A stretch of DNA of 22,674 nt from Spirogloea muscicola. Taxonomy: Eukaryota; Streptophyta; Zygnematophyceae; Spirogloeales; Spirogloeaceae. The notes under the pieces were generated by a model. It did no database searches and was not told the origin of the DNA. It worked only from the letters and a program-made list of their open reading frames with translations. Where the stretch lies: NCBI GenBank assembly GCA_009602725.1, contig WELB01000009.1, positions 386,591 to 409,264 of the forward strand, given 5' to 3'. Positions 7,225 to 14,948 of the stretch are shown piece after piece. Position 1 is the stretch's first letter, and each line of letters begins with the position of its first letter. Made by a program: the position numbers and the translations under genes.

Positions 7225-7990
7225 CAACAGCCAGAGGGGACCCACTTTCAGGACCCTAGCCTCTCTTAACCTGGTGGAGGACCACGGGCCCTGGTCGACG
7301 TTGTGGTAACGGAGGCGTACAAGGGACCAGCATCCACACACATCGCTGATCACGCAGTGGGCGTTGCAGAACAGAGAAAGCTGCAGCATTACTCCGACTA
7401 CCCTCAATGCGATCAGCTCCTGCCAGCAACAATCGTCGTCTTTGCTTGTCTGGGTCCTCGTTTCCACACCCTCCTCCAAAACATTGCCAATTTAGGCTAC
7501 ACACGTCGTGCAGATGTGTTTCCGGTTGAGTTGGGCTTGCCAGCTGCATATCTGTCTTTCTTGCGACGACGTGTTTCGGCCTGTTTGCAGCGTGCTCAGG
7601 CTAATGCCTTGCACCAGAAAGCTGGCCGAGCTCTAGTTGGTGGCAGAAGGGCTTCGTATCTGACATCTAGTATTCAGGCATCGATTAGCGACCTTTATGT
7701 TTTGACCCGTGGTTATCGAGCGGGCACTTTGCTGTAGATTATGTAGGTCTTTTGATGTGCTTGCCTTTGTACTTGGCCTTTGGCCTTCGTTTGTTTCAAA
7801 TACACGAAATTTTTCTTTAGCCTCTCTGATCTGCGGCTGCTTAGCAGGGGTTACTGAGTGATTTGCAGCTGCTTTCTTTCTTTGTGTGCTTTGTTTTCTT
7901 AGCGCTTCCTCTAACCCCCCTTCTCGTACTTTGTTCATCCTTTTTTGGGCTGGCTTTTCCAGCCCCTATCCTCAATGGGCGAGCCCTTCT
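7225..7990 (+). mobile_element. A-subfamily 3' end (copy A8), interrupted by B1
   Basis: The host sequence before the insert (GGGACCCACTTTCAGGACCC) matches the A1 ORF end GTHFQEPS. After the insert it continues TCTGATCTGCGGCTGCTTAG to the stop at 7855-7857. It then has the 3' tail and a plus-strand hairpin at 7947-7965, ending at ATGGGCGAGC...CTTCTCTC near 7994. With the insert removed, the frame reads HFQDPSLSDLRLLSRGY. Confidence 0.7.
7267..7817 (+). mobile_element. B-subfamily LINE-like element (copy B1) inserted in A8
   Basis: This 551-bp insert is flanked by TAGCCTCTCT (7257-7266 and 7818-7827), a 10-bp target-site duplication. Its ORF is open from 7270 and reads GPRALVDVVVTEAYK, then the charged Y.DYPQCDQLLPATIVVFACLGPRF region, and ends SDLYVLTRGY. 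The TGA stop seen in other B copies is CGA here, so the frame runs on to a TAG at 7735-7737. The 3' tail carries GCTTGCCTTTGTACTTGGCC and AAATACACGAAA. It is the most 5'-extended B copy here, but still lacks any reverse-transcriptase domain. Confidence 0.75.
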
Positions 7991-8001
7991 CTCGACGACG
8001 C

Positions 8002-8290
8002 TCAGTAACCTCTAGTCAGGAGATGCAAGTCGGAGTAGCTAGCCGGGGGAATGACGTCGCCCTGACGGAAGCCGGAGGCCGCCGCCAAAGCTCGGCCTGC
8101 GCGCAAGTGGACCGCGAACGCAAGGGACCGCTGAAGCGAGACGGCCAACCGCATGCGGAAGACGTGCGCGAGGGACCCGGCGACATTGAAGCCGGGCTGC
8201 TCGCCCTGCTGCCCGTGGCGGCGGGCCGCGGCCTGCTGCGCCAGGCGGTGAAGCAAGTCGAGCCACGTGGGACGAGGACCAGGAATTTCG
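8002..8290 (-). mobile_element. Third, diverged A-like ORF end (copy C)
   Basis: The minus-strand ORF reads GPRPTWLDLLHRLAQQAAAR, then VAGSLAHVFRMRLAVSLQRS, AVHLRAGRALAAASGFRQGD, and ends YSDLHLLTRGY with the stop at 8002-8004. It aligns along its length with A1 but differs enough, and in the linker, to be a separate subfamily. Only about 10 nt of 3' sequence remain before it meets the end of A8. At its 5' side it joins a B-type 3' tail. Confidence 0.65.
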
Positions 8291-8345
8291 TGTATTTGAC
8301 ACAAACGAAGGCCAAATGGCCATGTACTTGCCACTCTCTCTCTCT
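8278..8345 (-). mobile_element. B-subfamily 3' tail fragment
   Basis: On the minus strand it reads GGCAAGTACATGGCCATTTGGCC, quoted in part, then CTTCGTTTGTGTCAAATACACGAAA. This is the B 3' signature with its hairpin, immediately upstream of copy C. No ORF remains. Confidence 0.55.
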
Positions 8346-8349
8346 TTTT

Positions 8350-8866
8350 GATCAACTTTCCCGGCCCTCATTACCACCCCTGTCATCATCCCTTCTGCCT
8401 CTGCTGCTGCCCCACTCACCCCGCAGCTCCAGCAGTGGTCGTTTGATGGGTCAACAAGGCCCCCTTATCTTGGCGCTAGTTTTTGTCTGAACAATGTATT
8501 GGCTTGAATTGGCCTCGCTTTGATTTCATGCGCACCGCGCGCCTTCTCTCTTTTTGACGTCTGCTCTATCCGTCCAGTTCCTGATTTCAGCTTACTTTCT
8601 CACAGCCATTGCCAGCTGCACATCACGCCGACTTGCGGCTGCCGACTCGGGGTTACCAAGCTCTCAGTCGCTGTAGTCTCTTCCATAGCTGTGTGGTTTT
8701 TTGCGCCCATTGGCACCTTCAGACCTTTGTCCATTGCTTTTGGGCTGAATTTTCACAGCCCTCGCTTCCTTCGCTTATTTACTTGTCCATTGCCTTTCGA
8801 AAGCGCTTCTCTCGCTTGAGGCCGCCGCCCGCCGCCGCCCGCGCCGCGGCGGCGGCGGCGGCGGCG
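8350..8866. other. Intergenic, decayed repeats upstream of the DG1-like gene
   Basis: The region holds a diverged minus-strand copy of the GGCGCGCGGGGCGCATGAAT repeat (8487-8550). It also has a plus-strand scrap of an A ORF end (ADLRLPTRGY near 8628-8660) and one hairpin monomer at about 8737-8762 (GGGCTG, loop, CAGCCC). No gene is recognised. The promoter of the downstream gene must lie here or in the GC-rich block that follows, but I see no TATA-like element I would defend. Confidence 0.45.
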
Positions 8867-8874
8867 ATGGCGGC

Positions 8875-8951
<77 letters not shown>

Positions 8952-8952
8952 N
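8819..8952. repeat. CCG/CGG-rich inverted repeat, 75-T run and N
   Basis: A CCGCCG-rich stretch is followed by GCGGCGGCGG-rich sequence that can fold back on it. An ATG lies at 8867-8869 (ATGGCGGCGATT). Then come 75 consecutive T residues (8877-8951) and a single N (8952) before GC-rich coding sequence resumes. The abrupt change suggests a sequencing or assembly failure inside the first exon of the next gene. A genuine homopolymer, or the poly(A) of a minus-strand retrocopy, is possible but less likely. Confidence 0.6.
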
Positions 8953-11900
8953 GGCCCCTCCGAGGACGGCCGCCGCGCCGCGGCGCTGCGGCGGCTGCGC
9001 GCGCCCGAGGAGCCCCCCGGCCTCGCCGCTCTGGTCGCCAAGTACGCCGCAGCTCCGGCGGCGGGCACTCCTCCCACCGGGCCCGGCGTCAGCGACGGAG
9101 CTGCGAACGAGGCCGCGGCGGCGGAGCGGGCGCTCGCCGACCTCGTCGCCAGGCGAGTGCCTCGTCCTCAGCCGCAGCGTGGCATTGGACTTGTCATCAG
9201 TCACATTTAAATGAAGGGTTAAGGTTAGGGTTTGAAGTATGTGGGTTTAGGTTAGGGTTTGGGTTCAGGGGGTTTAGGGGTCAGGGTGTAGGCCAAAGCC
9301 GTTAGGGATGAGGGTTGAGGCTAAGGATTTAGGGGTTCATGGTTTAGGAGCTAGGGGGTTTAGGGGTCAGGGTTAAGGTCTCAGGGTTTAAGGTTGATGA
9401 CGGATTTAGAACACTGGTTTGAGGATGCACTCATGCGGTGTAGATCATGTAGGACGTGATACCATGGAAGGTGTAGAGGTCAGCATCTGAGATCATCTTG
9501 GGGATGGGTGTCTTGGGCTGTGCACTCAGGGGCAGTAACGTGAAACTCCTCAATCAAGAGGCTAGCTTTGCAGCACCTCAGATTTGCGGCAACAAAGCAG
9601 GCAAGCTCGACCATGCAGCTCCGTGCACCTACAATTTTGCGCCTTTGTCAGAGGGATCTTGGCTGCGCTTCCATGCGTCATGACCCTGATCCCATCTGGT
9701 CAAGTTTCTCCCGAGTACAAAGTGGCGAACTTGACTGCCAATCTAGCAGCTTCCTCGGTCCTCCAGTCCAGCATCCTAATCATTGCATGCAGAAGCTGGT
9801 GCTGGAGTATGAAGATTAAGGGCATAGCACTTGGTGCATAGCACTATAACTCAAGGATTAAGGTATTTCAAGTTGCAGGGTGAAGCCAAGGGTCTACCTG
9901 CTGTTGTGTTCCGCTTTGCATGTGCTAAACCCTACCCCTAAATCCTAACCCTTGGCTAAGCTCTTAACTTCTAACTCGTAACTTATAACCCTTAAGTCTC
10001 ATCTCTAGACCCCACGGAGCCCATGCTCATGAGCAGGCACTCGGTCATAGCTGCCGGTGTTCATGCCACTCAGTCGTGTGCCTTTGTCGTTTCACAGGCT
10101 TGCCGCCCTCCCGCAGGCCAAGGATGGCCGCACCTTCAGCGCAGAGGTGGAGGCGGCGGGGCTCGAGATGACGCCCGCACGTTGCGCCTGGACAGTGAAG
10201 CGCCTCGCTGAGGCAGGCTGCTGGCGGACGGCCATGGGATTTGTAGCCTGGCTCCAGGGTGGCAGGGGTCCTCTCTCCTCCATCGACAGGTACTAGGCTT
10301 CAGCAAGATCCCAGGGGTGCTTGTGTCAGAGCAAAGAAGCTGATCATGATCGCCGGTGTCATGAAGCTAACCATGAACTAAGGATCATGACGCTGAAGTC
10401 AGTATATGCATAATCTGGAAGTGTCATTTTGTCAGACCTTAGCTTGGCCTGCTTAAGGTGGCTTTGTTGCTGAATCCAGGGGTGTCTGCACGTCGCTGGT
10501 TGCCGCTCTGGGCCAGGCAAGGCGGCCTGCTGAGGCACTCCAGGTGTTTCGCTCGATGCTGGTGAGTTCTGGCTGCCCCCTGTGCTTAAGCACGTGGCAT
10601 GGAAGTGGTCAATGGGCATGAGCAGAGCAGGCCCTTGCAAGCATCATGAAGCAGTAACACTATCTGCAACTTCTTCCTGTTTCACACGTATCTGAAGGTG
10701 AACCATGACATTATTCAGGCAAGTCTTGAGCGTGCATCTATATAGTTCGGATAAATAGATTCTTGGGTAGTATGTCTAGGAGAAACTTCATAACAATAGG
10801 GTTCTACATGTGCACAGGATCACCCGAGAGCGTGGCCGGACCTGCCTGCGTACCACGCCCTCGCGGTGGCCCTCGGCCAGGCGGGCTGTCTGGACGATCT
10901 CCTCGAGGTCCTTGGCCCCTCTACCAGCTCTAGGATATGGGACTTCTCTTTGCCTTCACTTTAAGTCACATAAGGTACAACGAGCCTCCACATTTCCCCA
11001 GAATAGTTGATGTTCTTCTTCTGGACGGATGGTCTTGACGGCTCATCGTCCTGGAGCAGGTCATGGAAGAATTGCGTGGCAAGTCTCAAGGCCAGCTGGC
11101 CAACCCCAAGCAATTCATTTGCCAGCAGAATACCTTGCAGCCTGACGTAATTGTGTACAATGCTGTGAGTCATTTGCAGAAACATCATATCTGCATACAA
11201 TCATGTAAAATTCGTGCACTGTTGATGGCCATGATGATATATTCAAATGTTGGAAGCAATTGCTGCATATTCGCAAACTTTGAACCACCAAATTTATTAG
11301 AAGATCAAGATCAAGATCATATGTGGCCACTCATCTCTTGATGGATCTTGACATAGTGGTCACCTTAGCCGAGAGCTAAACAGGGCTCAGTCTGCACCAC
11401 AAGCTTGACGATCTTCTCTCGTTGGCCTCGAGGCTGAGCCCTTTGAACACAATGACGTATTCTTCTTTTGTTTGCTAGCTTTTCTCCATGGTTCACAGGT
11501 TCGTCGTGCAGTTGATGAGATCCAGAGTTTGTGGCTTCAGGTGCTCAATGCGTGTACCAGCCGCAGCAGATGGCAGTCGGTAGACTGGGTGTTTGCGAAG
11601 ATGGAAAGAGGCAAGCATACTCCAAATGCAGCAACGTACGGTCTTGCAATTGAGGTTGGCTATTGCATGGCCATCCCGGCCCCAGCTGGCCAGCTGCTCG
11701 CCCTCTTAACACATAAGATGCTGTGAGATATGCCAATGCCATCTGTTTCCGGTGGCACTGCCATCATCTGTGTAATTCATGTTCAAGTGTCTATCTAGTT
11801 AGGCGTAAGTGGAAGTATATCCAAGTGTAAGTTCATTCATTCATTCACAGTGAAGTCATGACAGGTATGAATGGTTTTACTAGACCTTGTACTAGACGAA

Positions 11901-14213
11901 CAAACTTTTGCAGGAGGATACATTGAAAGAACGAGCGTTTTCCCCATGCAGGTATACACGAGAGCTGGCAAGATTGAGGCTGCTCAGCAGATGGCCAAAC
12001 GGATGCTAGAGTGTGGCTTCAAGTTGACAACACGTACTTATATTGGTAAAGAGGTTTTAATCCAGCTCCTTCAAGGCTTAGCTCTGTTCTGTTTCCTGTA
12101 CACAATAGTAGCTGATGTTGGGATAAGTAACATTGTCTTAGTGTAGACCTTGATCACCAAAGTTGTGTAATCCGGCAAGCTGTCTCAGTCTAGACCTTTC
12201 TTTGGGGTGGCCAGCTATCTTGGCTGGCCTGGCAAAAGCAGGGAGAGTAGACGAAGCTGAAGCCGTCCTTACGAAGATGGAGGAGTGCGGCCTCATTCCA
12301 CCAGCCAGTGCTTACTACCACGTGGCCTGCGCGCTGTGCTCGGCTGGGAGGTGGCAGGACGCTGTCAAGCAGGTGAAAGTTGGGCAATGAGCACAACCCA
12401 ACCTGGCTAGAGGAGGCTAAGATTCATGTGTTGACAACTTGGGTCGACTGAGGCCTGCATGTATATATGAGAGCAGGCGTTGTCAATTCGGCATTTCCCT
12501 CCGTCTCTGTCACCTTGGCGCTGCTGCTTGTGCTTCAAACTTCTTTTCATCTGACCCTGAACGTTCATTCCATGCAATTATCTAAGCTTGGGCTTTGACA
12601 GAGAGAGATGCTTTTCGTTACATACTTGGTGTAGCCTCCTGCTTTTCTATATTCTGATGGTGGGGGTGCTAGATCACTGTTCATCCGTTTGCCAGGCACC
12701 TAGTTGCTGTTGTGAAGAAAGAGCTGCTCCACAAAATGGTTGACATCTCTCGACATGGCAACTTGCAGGTGGAGGCAACGGCAGCGTTAGATGGAGCAAA
12801 GCCCCTTGTACAGTCCCTCAGCGGCCTGATGCAGGCTTGCAGCGCAAGTGGGCACAGTAGCGACGCCGCCTGCATCTTTGAGCACATGCGGCATGGTGCT
12901 GCTGGGGTCAACGTCGGGGCTTGCAATGTCATGCTCGGCGTCTATGGCCGGGCCGGTCGCTTTGCGGAAGCAGTAGAACTATTCAGGGCAATCAGCAAGG
13001 GCTGCGTTTCCCCTGCACAGCACTCTGGGAGGGGAGGGCATGGCCTGCTGGAGCCGGACAGGTACACGTATGAAGCAATGCTGGGCGCCTGTATTCGCTG
13101 CGCACGGTGGCCGGAAGCTGCAACGACCTTCCATCACATGGCGAGCCAGGGATACCTGCCTGACGCCCGGCGTCAGGCTTGGCTCATCAACCGCCTCATG
13201 CTCAATGGGCAGGTAATCTTTCTGCACTAATCATGCAGTAAATCAATGTAGCGCTTACGTGGCCCGTAGTGCATTGCACGATCTTGAAATGGTTAGGGTC
13301 ATGTCTTTAGGGATTTTCATTGGGCATTCGTGATTAGCGCTGAGGATATGCTTGCTGCAGGTTTAGCAGCTATGGTGCAGCTTAAGGTTCAAAAACTTTA
13401 GTGTCATGTCAAACAAGCAGCTATTGAGACTTGTCGATTTCCTGCATGTCATGCTATTGACTGACCATTTTACTGCTCATTGTCTTGTAGGCAAGTACTG
13501 TGGACAAAGTCCTGCGTATTTTGTCGTATCACGAGCACGGCCCAGCTCCAGAGCTTCTGCAGCTGCGCCTGCAGGCGTTCAAAGTCGGCCCTTCCTTAGG
13601 CATTGAGGCGTCACTGCGTTACCTCCAACAGCAAGCCGCACAAGGGGTCACCATGCCAGCAACAGTCTGGCTGCACGCCAGCGGCCTGGAGCGGCCGGGT
13701 AGATTCAGCACGAGTGATGCTTCAACAGTGATCCAGTGCTTGCACCTGGTCTGTGAGGGCAGCCGTATGTTGGTCTGTCGGGCCCTGATCAAGGCACTGC
13801 TGAGGAGCGGCACAGTGGAGGATGTCTCCAAGGCGATGGATGTACTCCCGCTGCTTGGCAGCGATGAGGTGGCAGCGGAAGTGAGCGCAGCCATCGCGCG
13901 CCAGGCCTTCCGCCTCGGCCTCTGGGCTGTGGTGGAGGACTGCAGCCGTCTGGCGGCGGACCCTGCTGTAGCTCTCCTTGCTGCCCGTGCAGCCCGCCGC
14001 CGCATAGACGAGGAGATGGATTCGATACGTTCCGGGAAACCGTGGACGGACGGCAATGCTCGGATGCAGGACGCCATGGCCGAGGATGCGGCGAAGATGG
14101 GCACGAGGCCAGTGCCGCGGCGCACGGCCTCCCATGGCGCCTGGTGCGGTGTGCGGATACAGGGCTGGAAGAAGGGCTGGCTGGGGTCTTCCTACGTCCC
14201 CAGTGGCAGGTAG
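8953..14213 (+). CDS. DG1-like: DG1/EMB2279-like P-type PPR protein, 5' end incomplete
   Basis: The inferred exons are 8953-9152, 10098-10289, 10480-10561, 10818-10907, 11060-11164, 11541-11654, 11952-12045, 12215-12372, 12769-13212 and 13491-14213. Phases close exactly, giving 733 residues from the N. PPR helical pairs are visible: TSLVAALGQARRPAEALQVF, YHALAVALGQAGCLDDLLEV, then VIVYNAVLNACTS (across a junction), TYGLAIEVYTRAGKIEAA, ILAGLAKAGRVDEAEAVL, ACNVMLGVYGRAGRFAEAVE and YTYEAMLGACIRCARWPEAA. PPR proteins bind organellar RNA. The repeat order closely recalls Arabidopsis DG1 (DELAYED GREENING 1), a chloroplast protein needed for plastid-encoded-polymerase transcription. That assignment is from memory. 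A long C-terminal part without PPRs (from about 13640) is unrecognised. Introns run 152-945 nt, and the first seems to start with GC. The start codon is unknown; ATG 8867 is possible. Confidence 0.75.
9213..9410 (+). repeat. Degenerate TTTAGGG-type repeat tract
   Basis: The tract is rich in GGGTTTAGG, GGTTAGGGTTT, GGGGTTTAGGGG and GGTTCAGGG variants. TTTAGGG is the telomere repeat of plants and many green algae. The units are irregular, so this is an old interstitial or minisatellite-like tract rather than a true telomere. Confidence 0.65.
9927..9995 (-). repeat. Opposite-strand telomere-like tract in the same intron
   Basis: It contains CTAAACCCTACCCCTAAATC and CTAACCCTTGG, the C-rich strand of the same repeat type. 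It faces the G-rich tract at 9213-9410. A 15-base stretch (reverse complement TTAGGATTTAGGGGT) matches TAAGGATTTAGGGGT in the other tract with one difference, so the two could pair in the pre-mRNA. Confidence 0.6.
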
Positions 14214-14579
14214 TGGCAGGAGGCGACCAGCTCGCTCCTCTACATGTGCTTTGCACTCTGCACAGGGAATTAGTAGTCAGTCAGTTCGGCATAGAGTTCA
14301 GCATCCATACATAGGCTGTGGCCTGCCTACATTCCCACGCGCTTGTGCTATATATTTGCAAATTCGTATGGCTGGCATATGGTCAATAGGACACAAAACA
14401 ATGAGGATTCAACAGTCTTTCTGCTTACCAGCCACCTGATCCATAGCCTTGAGTGGCTGCCCGGAATGCAAAGAAAGTGACCACAGAGAGCTTCTATGAC
14501 ATCCAAGAGCCACCAAGCCTTGTGGCAGAGCGCCTTCCCACACTGCGGGACTTGGGTCAGGGCTTGTGATCGCTTGAGT

Positions 14580-14835
14580 CGCTGTGTGCTTCAGCGCTTG
14601 TCTGGCCCCTTCGACAATTGTTCATTCCTTCTTTCTGGGCTGGCCAACCACAGCCATCTCCCTCTACTGGAAGAGTCTCCTATTAGGGGCGACTTCCGTG
14701 GATTTTGGGACAACGGACAGGCCAAAATGGCCAAGTACAAAGGCAAGCACATCTGATGACGTACATTACCCACTGCAGATTGACCAGCTCAGTGAACACG
14801 GGTTAAGACATGAAGGTCGCCATTGCGGCTGGGGC
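14580..14835. mobile_element. Retroelement tails between the DG1-like and SAL1 genes
   Basis: A plus-strand hairpin monomer (GGCCCCTTCGAC, TTCATTCC, GGGCTGGCC, loop, CAGCC) occupies about 14600-14665. A minus-strand B-subfamily 3' tail with decayed ORF end (GCGACCTTCATGTCTTAACC on the minus strand) occupies about 14722-14835. The remainder of 14214-14948 must hold the 3' untranslated region of the first gene and the promoter of the second. Nothing else is recognised there. Confidence 0.6.
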
Positions 14836-14948
14836 AAACGACTCCAGTTGGGCAGCCTGTGTGAGATCAAGGCCAGGCGTGATCTAACCAGGCAGGCCAC
14901 TAAGCCTTTACATGCCGTGCCTTGTCACATACTGGCAGGCGATCCGCC

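Larger units (their letters stand above)
9153..10097 (+). other. Intron 1 of the DG1-like gene, GC-AG type, with telomere-like tracts
   Basis: The donor reads CAG|GCGAGT and the acceptor TTCACAG. Only the GC donor at 9153 keeps the frame: two leftover bases AG plus G from exon 2 make an arginine codon, giving LADLVARRLAALPQAKDG. The nearby GTGCCT at 9156 would break the frame. The 945-nt intron is mostly filled by degenerate telomere-like repeats. Confidence 0.55.

Noticed and set aside
7303-7737. B1 ORF as a host gene
   Set aside because: It is flanked by a 10-bp target duplication, has homologues at several places in the window and interrupts another element's frame.
1021-8000. CRISPR-like array
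   Set aside because: Repeats are irregularly spaced, in both orientations, variable in length and tied to retroelement 3' ends, in a eukaryotic sequence.
8609-9214. Long ORFs with polyphenylalanine or polylysine
   Set aside because: They exist only because the T run has no stop in any frame. The true coding frame downstream is the one that splices to exon 2.
12696-12768. Extension of PPR exon 9 upstream to an acceptor at 12695
   Set aside because: The preceding exon ends in phase 0, and this acceptor would put the sequence out of frame. The CAG at 12766-12768 keeps phase and gives QDAVKQ|VEATAALDG.
13500-14213. Separate gene in the last PPR exon
   Set aside because: The frame continues from GCAAGTACT at 13491 after a TAG acceptor and is in phase with the preceding PPR exon ending at 13212.
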